Shown piece by piece: positions 51,730 to 60,097 of a stretch of 64,000 nt of DNA. The DNA comes from DUQW01 sp050953825 (GTDB lineage: Bacteria; Bacillota_I; Bacilli_A; Acholeplasmatales; Acholeplasmataceae). Position 1 is the stretch's first letter. Each line of letters opens with the position of its first letter. Both the position numbers and the translations under genes were made by a program. The notes under the pieces were generated by a model. The model saw nothing but the letters and a program-made list of their open reading frames with translations. It did no database searches and was not told the DNA's origin. The stretch lies in assembly GCA_050953825.1 (NCBI GenBank), contig JBMNNF010000009.1:124001-188000 (forward strand), in the 5' to 3' direction.

Positions 51730-52364
51730 AAAAGTTTAAAAGAAGAGATAAAACCCAATCACTTGGGGAGGAGTTAGCTAATGCCATCAGCCATGGCGTT
51801 GGCGCTTTAATTGGCATTGTCGGATTAGTTTTATTGTTAATAAAAAGTAATACTGTAGAGGAATATGTGGGAAGTAGTATTTTTGGAGCATCCATCATTA
51901 TTTTATATTTGATGTCTTGTTTATACCACTCATTTCCTCTAGGAACAGCTAAAAGTGTGTTTAAGCGATTTGATCACATTTCAATTTATTTATTAATTGG
52001 CGGAACATTTGCTCCAATATTTTTAATTGCATTAGATAGTCCGCTAAAATGGATTATGTTAGCTAGTCAATGGGCAATTATTATTGTTGGAATTATTTTG
52101 AAGGCCATTATGGTTTATAAATACCAAAAAATACATATTATTTTATTTTTACTGCTTGGTTGGTCCGGATTATTTTTTATGCACCGATTATTAGCTTTTC
52201 CGCATTCATTATGGTTTATTTTGGCTGGTGGAATCTCATATTCCATTGGAGTACTATTTTACGCTTTAAGACCATTTAAGTATGCTCATTTCGTCTGGCA
52301 CCTATTTGTTATTGGTGGCACAACCTTACAGTTTTTTGCCATATATTTATATTTAATTGGATAA
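51726..52364 (+). CDS. Hemolysin III family (PAQR-like) membrane protein
   Basis: The 212-residue protein has seven hydrophobic helices and the family's metal-binding pattern. SLGEELANAISHGVGALIGI is near the start, SCLYHSFPLGTAKSVFKRFD and HISIYLLIGGTFAPIFLIAL in the middle, and HFVWHLFVIGGTTLQFFAIY at the end. The Ser, Asp and three His residues of the family zinc site are in these segments. The hemolysin name is historical; PAQR relatives are hydrolase-like membrane proteins linked to lipid or fluidity sensing. Start overlaps trmL by four bases. Confidence 0.9.
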   Translation: MKKFKRRDKTQSLGEELANAISHGVGALIGIVGLVLLLIKSNTVEEYVGSSIFGASIIILYLMSCLYHSFPLGTAKSVFKRFDHISIYLLIGGTFAPIFLIALDSPLKWIMLASQWAIIIVGIILKAIMVYKYQKIHIILFLLLGWSGLFFMHRLLAFPHSLWFILAGGISYSIGVLFYALRPFKYAHFVWHLFVIGGTTLQFFAIYLYLIG

Positions 52365-52434
52365 AAGGACGTTATTTATTGAAAAAGATTCAAATTTTAT
52401 ATATCATATAATTATAAGAAAAGGGGTTTTAATT

Positions 52435-53604
52435 ATGAAAATTATCGCAGTAAATGCAGGAAGTTCATCACTTAAATTTCAATTATTTGAAATGCCAAGT
52501 GAAGAGGTTATTACTAAAGGTTTAGTTGAAAGAATTGGAGAAAAAGAAGCGGTCTTTAATATTGAAGTTGATGGCGAGAAAAAAGAAACTGTAGCCCACA
52601 TTAAAGATCATAGTGTTGCTGTTCAAATGTTATTAAACGCTTTAACTGAACATAAAATTGTTAAAAGTTTAGATGAAATTTCTGGAGTCGGACATCGAGT
52701 AGTTCAAGGTGGAGAAAAATTCTTAAAATCAACCTTAATTACTAAAGAAGTCGTTGAAGAATTAGTTGCTATTAGCGATTTAGCACCACTTCATAATCCA
52801 GCTAATATCATTGGCATTAAGTCATTTAAAGAAGCGCTACCTAATGTTAAACAAGTTGCTGTCTTTGATACTACATTCCATACAACCATGCCAAAAGAAA
52901 ATTTTATGTACGGCACACCATATGAATGGTATTCGAAATATGGCGTTAGAAAATATGGATTCCACGGCACATCACACCAATACGTTTCTGAACAAGCCGT
53001 TAAATTATTAAATAAAGAAAATTCTAAAATTATTGTCTTACATTTAGGAAACGGAGCTTCATTATCAGCAGTAGTCGATGGTAAATCAATTGATACAACA
53101 ATGGGATTTACTCCACTTGAAGGCTTTCCAATGGGTACACGTTCAGGTAATATTGATCCAACAATCGTTGAATTTATTATGAACAAAGAAAATAAAACTG
53201 TTTCCGAAGTTTTAAATGATTTAAATAAAAAATCAGGATATCTTGGAATGTCAGGTCAATTCTCAGATAATCGTGATTTAATGAAAGCTAGTAAAGAAGG
53301 CGATGAAAGGTCAAAATTAGCAATTGATGTCCAAATTAAACGTATTTGTGACTATGTGGGTTCATACTATGTACTAATGGGGGGATTAGATGCCCTAGTA
53401 TTTACCGCTGGTATTGGTGAAAACTCGGCTGATATGAGAAAGTTAATTGTTGATCGCCTAGCAGTTCTAGGTGTTAGAATTAGTAAGAAACGTAACCAAG
53501 AAAGAGGTACTGTCGATATTACTTGCCATAAATCAAAAGTTAAAGTATTCGTAATTAAAACTAACGAAGAAGTAATGATTGCTAGAGAAGTATTAAAAGT
53601 ATAA
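52435..53604 (+). CDS. ackA: Acetate kinase
   Basis: The 389-residue ASKHA-fold enzyme transfers phosphate from acetyl phosphate to ADP. KIIAVNAGSSSLKFQLFEMP is the start, with GVGHRVVQGGEKF, VFDTTFHTTMP, RKYGFHGTSHQYVSEQAV, LHLGNGASLSAV and GFTPLEGFPMGTRSGNIDPT. FTAGIGENSADMR is near the end. I chose ATG 52435, nine bases after AGGGG; the reading frame stays open upstream to 52357 but those codons do not match the family. Standing alone without pta, it should generate ATP in fermentation, and could also accept propionyl or branched acyl phosphates. Confidence 0.96.
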   Translation: MKIIAVNAGSSSLKFQLFEMPSEEVITKGLVERIGEKEAVFNIEVDGEKKETVAHIKDHSVAVQMLLNALTEHKIVKSLDEISGVGHRVVQGGEKFLKSTLITKEVVEELVAISDLAPLHNPANIIGIKSFKEALPNVKQVAVFDTTFHTTMPKENFMYGTPYEWYSKYGVRKYGFHGTSHQYVSEQAVKLLNKENSKIIVLHLGNGASLSAVVDGKSIDTTMGFTPLEGFPMGTRSGNIDPTIVEFIMNKENKTVSEVLNDLNKKSGYLGMSGQFSDNRDLMKASKEGDERSKLAIDVQIKRICDYVGSYYVLMGGLDALVFTAGIGENSADMRKLIVDRLAVLGVRISKKRNQERGTVDITCHKSKVKVFVIKTNEEVMIAREVLKV

Positions 53605-53612
53605 AACCAACC

Positions 53613-53642
53613 AAAAAGAGGCTTTGGCAGCCTCTTTTTTTG
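53613..53642. terminator. Bidirectional terminator between ackA and the DUF3021 gene
   Basis: AAAAAGAGGCT (53613-53623) pairs with AGCCTCTTTTT (53629-53639), with T runs on both strands. Confidence 0.88.
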
Positions 53643-53656
53643 TTTGTTAAGCTATT

Positions 53657-54127
53657 TTAATTCTTTTGTTTTTCACTTAATTTAGCATTAATCGTTTTAA
53701 TTTCTTTACGAATTAACAGATAAATAATAACCCATATAATAACAAAAATCACTGTAAATATTCCAATGAAGATCAGTAATGATACGATATTAAATTTAAA
53801 CCATCTTAAGAAAGTACCAGCTAAAATAGTTGGAATCACTGTCACAAAATAAAATATAATTGTTCTTTTGAGTAAACTCCACTCATTCTTTTTCCAAATA
53901 ATATCAGCAAAAGTAAATACTAATCCTAATAATCCTGTAACAAGTGCCGCAATTGTTGCGGCTAATACTTCATTTCCACCCATCATTTCCAGAAAATCTG
54001 GAACTACAACATGATAACTATTTCCAGTAATGGCAGCTGAGACAATGATAGTAATAATATGTCCGATTCCAATACCAGCTAAAAACCCAAAAATTAAGAT
54101 AAATGCTATTTTAAATTTTTTATTCAT
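53657..54127 (-). CDS. DUF3021 family membrane protein
   Basis: The 156-residue protein has four hydrophobic helices: IAFILIFGFLAGIGIGHIIT, VLAATIAALVTGLLGLVFTF, IIFYFVTVIPTILAGTFLRW and SLLIFIGIFTVIFVIIWVII, then a basic tail (RKEIKTINAKLSEKQK). This layout and the place directly after a LytTR gene (12-base gap) identify DUF3021, a partner commonly encoded with LytTR regulators. It probably restrains or signals to the regulator at the membrane; that is inference from gene linkage. Ribosome site AGGAGGAG. Confidence 0.82.
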   Translation of the reverse strand: MNKKFKIAFILIFGFLAGIGIGHIITIIVSAAITGNSYHVVVPDFLEMMGGNEVLAATIAALVTGLLGLVFTFADIIWKKNEWSLLKRTIIFYFVTVIPTILAGTFLRWFKFNIVSLLIFIGIFTVIFVIIWVIIYLLIRKEIKTINAKLSEKQKN

Positions 54128-54139
54128 AATTTACTCCTC

Positions 54140-54580
54140 CTATAATCCTAAATAAATTTTGACATCTTTTAATTTTCGCCTTGAAACATATAAGACATCA
54201 CCATTTTTCATTTCAACATAGATAGTACCAACAAAAGAAAGATCAAAATGGTCAACTTTGTTTAAATTGATAATATCTGATCGTGAAATTCTAACAAAAT
54301 AATTTTTGTTTAATGAATCTTCGAGCTCCGATAAGGTTCGTTTGACTAAATATTCCTTATCTTTAGTAACTACATAAACTTTGCCATCACTTGCATAACA
54401 TCTAATGATATTTTCCTCTTTAAGTATTTCTAATTTGTAACCATTAAATCCTGATATTAAGTTTGGCTCTAAATTAATGATATTTTCTTGAAGTCGTAAT
54501 ACTTCATCATTAATTTCATTAGTTACGATGATGACATTAATTTCTAAGGCACCATGATCAACTTTTATATCGACTTTCAT
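54140..54580 (-). CDS. LytTR DNA-binding domain regulator
   Basis: The 146-residue protein lacks a receiver domain. The C-terminal half is a LytTR domain: IRCYASDGKVYVVTKDKEYL, VKRTLSELEDSLNKNYFVRI, SRSDIINLNKVDHFDLSFVG and GDVLYVSRRKLKDVKIYLG. The N-terminal 50 residues are a short alpha-beta part. I chose ATG 54580 with AAAGGAG nine bases before it; a TTG nine bases earlier is too close to that site. It pairs with DUF3021 in an operon. No LytTR-type direct repeats were recognised upstream. Confidence 0.9.
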   Translation of the reverse strand: MKVDIKVDHGALEINVIIVTNEINDEVLRLQENIINLEPNLISGFNGYKLEILKEENIIRCYASDGKVYVVTKDKEYLVKRTLSELEDSLNKNYFVRISRSDIINLNKVDHFDLSFVGTIYVEMKNGDVLYVSRRKLKDVKIYLGL

Positions 54581-54697
54581 CAATATCAACTCCTTTTAAG
54601 CTAGCTTCGATTAAATTGTAACCGATAAAAAACGTAATGTCAATAATTCTTTGATAAGCGGTAGAATTTCCATGATAAGTGGTAATTTGGGGAAAAT

Positions 54698-54716
54698 AAA
54701 AAGAGGCATTAGCCTC
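54698..54716 (-). terminator. Terminator after pgpA
   Basis: GAGGC (54703-54707) pairs with GCCTC (54712-54716) around ATTA; read on the minus strand, a T-rich run follows. Confidence 0.65.
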
Positions 54717-54737
54717 ATTTATCATGATTAAATACTG

Positions 54738-55256
54738 TTATCCTAAGTAATTATGGGCAACTGATGAGGCCGCACTAGCCGCTATGGCACCAACGATATC
54801 ATCTAAAAATGTATTAACATTTCCATCTTTTTTACCTTCATTATCTAAGTGCCCAATAATTCCTGGTTTTAATTTATCGACATAACCAAAGTTGGTCATC
54901 CCAATTGAACCATAAACATTAACCACTGATAAAGCTAAAACTTCATCAACGCCAAATAATCCTAAATCTTGTTCAACAATTGATTGAAGTGGTTCTGATA
55001 ACATTTTCTTTTCAGCTAACACATCTAAATCAATTGCCACAAAGATAGCGTGCTGGACTTCACGTTTTAAAATGACTCTTTCAACATGTTGAATACATGT
55101 TTCAAGAGTTAGATCTTCAATATATTTGATTTGAAGTGCATGGGTTATTTTTGCAATATCTTCAACTTCAACACCACGTTCTCTCAATTTTTGAATTGAA
55201 ATATCATAGTTAGTTGGGTTATCCATTCTGCCTTTACGATAAACAATTTTACTCAT
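54738..55256 (-). CDS. pgpA: Phosphatidylglycerophosphatase A (YutG-like)
   Basis: The 172-residue protein dephosphorylates phosphatidylglycerol phosphate to phosphatidylglycerol. RGVEVEDIAKITHALQIKYI, VILKREVQHAIFVAIDLDVL, VDEVLALSVVNVYGSIGMTN, FGYVDKLKPGIIGHLDNE and VNTFLDDIVGAIAASAASSV match the Bacillus YutG form of the family. The D-E and F-L-D-D residues are the expected metal and catalytic sites. Unlike E. coli PgpA it has no transmembrane helix. Its product feeds cardiolipin synthase (cls). Flanked by terminators on both sides. Confidence 0.9.
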   Translation of the reverse strand: MSKIVYRKGRMDNPTNYDISIQKLRERGVEVEDIAKITHALQIKYIEDLTLETCIQHVERVILKREVQHAIFVAIDLDVLAEKKMLSEPLQSIVEQDLGLFGVDEVLALSVVNVYGSIGMTNFGYVDKLKPGIIGHLDNEGKKDGNVNTFLDDIVGAIAASAASSVAHNYLG

Positions 55257-55292
55257 TCTGTCATCTCCTTTCTTTGTAATAATTGATAAGAA

Positions 55293-55311
55293 AGCGGCTT
55301 ATTCAGCCGCT
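55293..55311 (-). terminator. Hairpin after the tandem P-II gene
   Basis: AGCGGCT (55293-55299) pairs with AGCCGCT (55305-55311); on the minus strand it is followed by TTTCTTATC, a weak T tract. It separates the P-II gene from pgpA. Confidence 0.55.
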
Positions 55312-55318
55312 GTTTATA

Positions 55319-55966
55319 TTATTTACCTTCTCGGTATAAACCGTATGTTTCTGCTAAATCGATAACGAAAATAATCCCTTTATTTGGTTCATCAATCTTC
55401 ATTTCTTCTTTAATAGCTTGAACAATTTTATCTTTTTTACTAGAATCAGTAATCGTTAAAATAATTTCTTTTTCTGGTTCTATTTCAATATTAAACAGTT
55501 TTGGGGCATTTTCAATACCACTACCACGACCATTTAAAATAGTTCCACCGGTCGCCCCTGCTCGATTAGCACAATCGATTACTTGACTTGATAAACCACG
55601 ATCAACAACGGTAAATATAACTTGTTTGCCCATATTATCCTCCTTTTTAGGTTTTAATTCAATTCCATCAACACCATAAGCTTCACTTAATTTCATAGAA
55701 AACATAATTCCATTATGTGGCCGGTGAAGTCGATATTTGTCCTTAATTTTAGTGGCAGCATGACTACCTAAATTTTCTTCTGCCAACATAATAATAATTT
55801 CTTTATGGTTATCATAAAATCCCAATAAATTTAATAGTCCATCTTTAATGCTGCCCCTACCAGTGATAATTGTCGAGTTATTAACTCCTTGTTCAAAGGC
55901 AGTTTGACTAATCTTCGAAGCTTTCCCTCTTGGGACCACCAAAATATATGCATAATAATTATTCAT
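55319..55966 (-). CDS. Tandem P-II-like regulatory protein
   Basis: The 215-residue protein holds two P-II-like (GlnB-type) domains. Repeat 1 (about 1-105) contains IITGRGSIKDGLLNLLGFYD, KEIIIMLAEENL and GIMFSMKLSEAYGVDG. Repeat 2 (about 112-212) contains ATGGTILNGRGSGIENAPKL, KEIILTITDSSKKDKIVQAI and GIIFVIDLAETYGLYREG. The G-R-G-S segment is where P-II T-loops begin; the uridylylated Tyr loop is not preserved. The gene overlaps the DUF1538 membrane gene by eight bases, so it likely gates or monitors that protein, as GlnK does with AmtB. The ligand is unknown. Confidence 0.82.
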   Translation of the reverse strand: MNNYYAYILVVPRGKASKISQTAFEQGVNNSTIITGRGSIKDGLLNLLGFYDNHKEIIIMLAEENLGSHAATKIKDKYRLHRPHNGIMFSMKLSEAYGVDGIELKPKKEDNMGKQVIFTVVDRGLSSQVIDCANRAGATGGTILNGRGSGIENAPKLFNIEIEPEKEIILTITDSSKKDKIVQAIKEEMKIDEPNKGIIFVIDLAETYGLYREGK

Positions 55967-57482
55967 TGGCTTTCGCTCCTTTCTTCAACTTAATGTTGTA
56001 AATAATACCTAAAACTTGAATAGCAATAATTGGTACTACAGTAACTGCAGCCATTGCCCCAAACACGTCCCCCAAGGAAGAAGTAGCTCCTCCATATTCA
56101 AGGGCAACCCCTTGGACAAATCCTAAAATAAATGTTGCAGCCATTGGCCCAGAAGAAGTGGCTCCGGAATCAAACGATAATCCAACAAATAAATTTGGAG
56201 TAAAGATTGACATAATTAAGGCTGCTGCATATAGCGGCAAGATTAACATCGGTAATGTTAACCAATCAAAATATGTGCGAAACACCATAATCAAAATGGA
56301 AACACCAACTCCAATTGATAAGGCAATTAATACTGGAATTTTCTTCAAGGAACCACTTGTAACGTTATAAATTTGATCAGTTAACACGTGAACTGATGAT
56401 TCAGCTAAGATAACAAGTGCTCCAATTAAGAATCCGGCAATCGCAACTGGTGCTAAACCTAGTTGCGCCACATTTTGTCCTAACTCTCTAGCAACTCCGA
56501 TATAACCAACATTAGCTGATAATAAGAATAAAAATAGTCCAACAAATACATAAAGAAATCCCAATAATTTAGACCTTAAATCGCGTTTACTATCTTTTAA
56601 AATGGTAAAATTAATTACTAAATATAAAATAATAAATGGTACTAATGCGAGTGCGGCTTGCCACAAATAATTGGGAATTTCAGTAAGAAATGGCATAAAA
56701 TAACCATTTATGCCATCATCTGGCAATGTTACATGATTTAAAATTGCCATATCAGCATCAGTTAAAAGATAACTTTTGATTAATAAATATACTGAAATAC
56801 CAATAATCGTCCCAGCAGAAGTCAGACCAACCATGCCAAATGAATCTTCCTCTTTAGCTTGTTTATCGCCTCGTGAAACTCCAATTCCTAACGCTAAAAT
56901 GAATGGTACTGCCACCGCCCCAGTAACTGAGGCACTCGAGTCAAATGCAACCGGGAAAAAATTCCCAGAAGTTTTAATTTCTAAAATTATCGATATTACG
57001 AAAATAATTCCATATAAAGCAAATAATATCGGTCTTAGTTTTAATTTAAAAATAGCCCTTAAAAAAGATAGAATCATCATCAATCCCACACCAATAGCAA
57101 TTGAGAAGATGACTAGAAAAAAGTTTAGTATCCCTTGACTAAATTGACTAACTTGTGCTGCAAGAATTATTAAATCCGGTTCTGCTACAGCGACGAAGAA
57201 TCCTAATAAACCAGCAACAGTCAAAATAATTCCTAAATTTCTAGTTCTTATTAGAGCTAGTCCTGATTCTTCACCAACTTTATTAATTGATAATTCTAAT
57301 CCAAATAAAAGTATGGTTAGACCAGCAATCAAAACGACACTTCCAATTAAAAATCTTACTAATGATTCAGTTTCAACTGGCGTACCAGTTGGAACAATAA
57401 CTAAAACTAACTGAAGGACTAATACGATTCCAACAACGGGTGCAACACTAAGCGCAACATCTTTTAATTTATTTAAAAGCAT
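55959..57482 (-). CDS. DUF1538 membrane protein, two tandem copies of the domain
   Basis: The 507-residue protein has about twelve to fourteen hydrophobic helices arranged as two repeats. The repeats share a motif: PVAFDSSASVTGAVAVPFIL (about 174-193) and GLSFDSGATSSGPMAATFIL (about 422-441), each F-D-S-x-A with a following F-I-L-x-G/ALG. An inverted or tandem repeat with buried Asp-Ser is what one expects of a secondary ion-coupled transporter. DUF1538 has no established function to my knowledge. The tandem P-II gene overlaps its 3' end and a GNAT protein gene ends 18 bases upstream, so the three may be one operon. Substrate unknown. Confidence 0.82.
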   Translation of the reverse strand: MLLNKLKDVALSVAPVVGIVLVLQLVLVIVPTGTPVETESLVRFLIGSVVLIAGLTILLFGLELSINKVGEESGLALIRTRNLGIILTVAGLLGFFVAVAEPDLIILAAQVSQFSQGILNFFLVIFSIAIGVGLMMILSFLRAIFKLKLRPILFALYGIIFVISIILEIKTSGNFFPVAFDSSASVTGAVAVPFILALGIGVSRGDKQAKEEDSFGMVGLTSAGTIIGISVYLLIKSYLLTDADMAILNHVTLPDDGINGYFMPFLTEIPNYLWQAALALVPFIILYLVINFTILKDSKRDLRSKLLGFLYVFVGLFLFLLSANVGYIGVARELGQNVAQLGLAPVAIAGFLIGALVILAESSVHVLTDQIYNVTSGSLKKIPVLIALSIGVGVSILIMVFRTYFDWLTLPMLILPLYAAALIMSIFTPNLFVGLSFDSGATSSGPMAATFILGFVQGVALEYGGATSSLGDVFGAMAAVTVVPIIAIQVLGIIYNIKLKKGAKANE

Positions 57483-57500
57483 ATTTGCTTATCCCTCCTT

Positions 57501-58631
57501 TTAAATTTTCTTAGTATAACAACGTCTGCGGCGATGTTGCCTGTGAGGAAATCTTCCCCATAAGTTAATAACTTCAACATTATTTTCCAATTCAGGACCA
57601 GTAAATGCTCTTTTAACTTTATTTTTCTTAACTGTCTTTAACGCATCAGCAAAGAAAATAGCGGGAATCCCTTTCTTTTGTTCTTCCGGTTTAATGGCGA
57701 CAAAATACATATCTAACGTGTCATGTTTACCTTGAATCGCTTTTAAATATGAAAAAGCGTTAAAAATGTTTAACTTACCACGATATTTTTTTGTCACTGC
57801 CGACATTGACGGCATTAGTAGTGCAAATCCAACAACATTATCATCTTTATCAACTATGAACCAAACATACTCACGCCTAACAATTAAAATTACTTGCGAA
57901 ATATAAAACTTCATGACATCATCAGGAATCGCCAAAAAGCCATATAAATCAGCGAAAGCTTCATTATAAACTTTGAACATCTTTTTACCCCATTTAGGTA
58001 ATTTAAAACGTCTTGGTTTAATTAATCGATAATCATTACGTTCTTGAATTGATTCAGCTAATCTTGAAACTTTTCTAATCGTCTCATCATCAATTGAACT
58101 AACATCAATTTCATATTCAACCCAGTCAACATCTTTAGCATAGCCTAAAGCTTCAATATGCTGTTGATAATACGGATAATGGTACAAAGTAATAAACATA
58201 TCTTCTTCATCAAATCCTTCAATTAAAAGACCTTGTTTATCTAGATCAGTAAAGCCAATTGGCCCAATTACTTCATCCATTCCATTAGCTTTAGCCCAAT
58301 TTTCAATCGCTCCAAGTAAAGCTTTAACAACTTCAATATCATCAACAAAATCAATGCGGTTAAATCTGACTTGTTTCACATTTTTAACTCGATTATATTC
58401 ATGATTTAAAATACCGGCAGTTCGACCAACAATTTCTCCTTGTTCATTGTATGCTAAATACATTACCAAATCGCAATACTTTAAAGCTGGATTTTTCCCC
58501 TTTCTTAAATGATTCCATTCATCAATATATAGTGATGGTATGTAGTATTTGTTATCTTTATATAAAGTATTCGGAAATTCTATAAATTGATTCAATTGTT
58601 TTCTAGTTTTAACTTCTTTAATTGTAATCAT
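57501..58631 (-). CDS. GNAT-fold N-acetyltransferase-like protein
   Basis: The 376-residue protein starts MITIKEVKTRKQLNQFIEFP, followed by NTLYKDNKYYIPSLYIDEWN. It appears to have two GNAT-like parts: about 40-140 (GEIVGRTAGILNHEYN) and about 240-350 (VVGFALLMPSMSAV, then YFVAIKPEEQKKGIPAIFFA, resembling the acetyl-CoA loop R/Q-x-x-G-x-G/A). The C-terminus is unusually basic (FPHRQHRRRRCYTKK). Proteins of this arrangement are common but uncharacterised. Ribosome site GGAGGG six bases before ATG. Whether it is in the DUF1538/P-II operon by function is not known. Confidence 0.75.
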   Translation of the reverse strand: MITIKEVKTRKQLNQFIEFPNTLYKDNKYYIPSLYIDEWNHLRKGKNPALKYCDLVMYLAYNEQGEIVGRTAGILNHEYNRVKNVKQVRFNRIDFVDDIEVVKALLGAIENWAKANGMDEVIGPIGFTDLDKQGLLIEGFDEEDMFITLYHYPYYQQHIEALGYAKDVDWVEYEIDVSSIDDETIRKVSRLAESIQERNDYRLIKPRRFKLPKWGKKMFKVYNEAFADLYGFLAIPDDVMKFYISQVILIVRREYVWFIVDKDDNVVGFALLMPSMSAVTKKYRGKLNIFNAFSYLKAIQGKHDTLDMYFVAIKPEEQKKGIPAIFFADALKTVKKNKVKRAFTGPELENNVEVINLWGRFPHRQHRRRRCYTKKI

Positions 58632-58741
58632 TATTTTCCCTCCTATTTATTTTAAACTATCTATAATTTTAGCCGATTTTGCGAAAAAAGGCAATGATAA
58701 ATGTCCACATAAGCCAAAAATAAGATATTTATCTTACATAA

Positions 58742-58750
58742 TGGTATAAT
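58742..58750 (+). promoter_or_regulatory. Extended -10 promoter of tig
   Basis: TGG followed by TATAAT (58745-58750). The trigger factor ATG is at 58793. Confidence 0.55.
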
Positions 58751-58792
58751 ATGTATTGGAATTTATGCAATTTAACAAACGGAGGAAAAAAT

Positions 58793-60076
58793 ATGAAAGT
58801 AGAAAGAATTAACGAAAACACAGCAAAATATACTTTTGAGGTAACACCTGAAGAATTTGAGCACGGACTAACTTATGCTTATGAACAAATTAAAGATGAA
58901 GTAGAAATAAAAGGATTTAGAAAAGGACACGTTTCTCAAAAACAATATGAAAATAAATTTGGGGTTGAAAGCCTATATAATGATGCCCTAGATCATGTTT
59001 TTGGACATAAATTTAATGAAGTATTACAAGATACTACCTTCAGAGTTGTTGGTGAACCTGAAATAGATCTTGATATCACAACTATTGTTAGAGGCGAAAG
59101 TTTTACTTTCTCATTTATCGTACCAATTAAACCAGATGTTACTTTAGGTAACTATAAAGGGGTTGAAGTTGACGGTGAAGATATTCAAGTAACTGATGAA
59201 GAAGTTAACTTGAAAATTGAACAAGAATTAACTAAAAAAGAAGTTTTAAAAGATAAAGAAGAAGATATACTTGAAAAAGGAGATACTGCCATTTTTGATT
59301 TTAAAGGATTAAAAGACGGCATAGCCTTTGAGGGTGGAACTGCTGAAAATTATCAATTAGAAATTGGTTCTGGTCAATTTATTCCGGGATTTGAAGACCA
59401 AATGATTGGTATGAAAAAAGAAGAAGAAAAATCAATTAACCTCTCCTTCCCTGAAGATTATCATGCTGAAGACTTAGCTGGTCAACCGGTAGTTTTCGAA
59501 GTCAAACTTTGGGAAATTAAAACTAAAGTACGTCCTGAATTAAGTGATCAGTTTGTTCGTTCATTAGATTTAGAAGCTAAAACAGTAGCTGAATGGAAAG
59601 AATTGATTAAAAAAGACTTATTAGAAGCTAAAGAATTAGAAGAAAGATCAAGAGTGATTGATTCAGTTATTTTACAAGTAACTGAAGATTCACACGTAGT
59701 CATTCCACAAGCAATGATTGATTATGAATCTAATCAGTATAAACAAAATTTAGAGGCTCAAGTCAAACAATATGGTCTTGATTTAGAAACTTATATCTCA
59801 TTTTCTGGTCAAACAATGGAACAATTTATGGAAGAAGTCAATAAACAATCCGAATTAAGATTACGTCAAATGTTAGTGATTGAAGCCATAATGCACGCCG
59901 AACAAATCACGGCAACTGATGATGAAGTAACTCAAAAATATGAAGAAATTGCGACACAATATAATATACCTGTTGCTGAAGTTAAAAAACACATTGATGA
60001 AAACTCAATTAAATTAGAAGTCGCCTTTACTAAAACCTTAGACTTCTTATACGAAAACGCAAAAATAGTTAAATAA
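58793..60076 (+). CDS. tig: Trigger factor (ribosome-associated chaperone)
   Basis: The 427-residue chaperone has an N-terminal ribosome-binding domain with EIKGFRKGHVSQKQYENKFG (canonical G-F-R-x-G-K; here H replaces K). The central FKBP-type prolyl isomerase domain has GDTAIFDFKGLKDGIAFEGG and SGQFIPGFEDQMIGMK. The C-terminal arms hold the helical substrate cradle (VKQYGLDLETYISFSGQTME). I chose ATG 58793 after GGAGGA; the open frame extends to 58751 without matching the family. lon follows after 21 bases. clpX, often between them, is absent. Confidence 0.96.
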   Translation: MKVERINENTAKYTFEVTPEEFEHGLTYAYEQIKDEVEIKGFRKGHVSQKQYENKFGVESLYNDALDHVFGHKFNEVLQDTTFRVVGEPEIDLDITTIVRGESFTFSFIVPIKPDVTLGNYKGVEVDGEDIQVTDEEVNLKIEQELTKKEVLKDKEEDILEKGDTAIFDFKGLKDGIAFEGGTAENYQLEIGSGQFIPGFEDQMIGMKKEEEKSINLSFPEDYHAEDLAGQPVVFEVKLWEIKTKVRPELSDQFVRSLDLEAKTVAEWKELIKKDLLEAKELEERSRVIDSVILQVTEDSHVVIPQAMIDYESNQYKQNLEAQVKQYGLDLETYISFSGQTMEQFMEEVNKQSELRLRQMLVIEAIMHAEQITATDDEVTQKYEEIATQYNIPVAEVKKHIDENSIKLEVAFTKTLDFLYENAKIVK

Positions 60077-60097
60077 ACATAATACGGAGGTGAAATG

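Noticed and set aside
52357..52434. N-terminal extension of acetate kinase
   Set aside because: The frame is open but the codons match nothing in the family; the ATG at 52435 has a ribosome site and begins the conserved N-terminus.
57501..57560. Basic C-terminus of the GNAT protein as a frameshift product
   Set aside because: The RRRRC-type ending continues in frame to a normal stop just before the next gene's ribosome site, with no alternative frame giving a better end.
58751..58792. Longer trigger factor starting at an upstream ATG
   Set aside because: It would place the ribosome site GGAGGA inside the coding sequence and add residues absent from the family.
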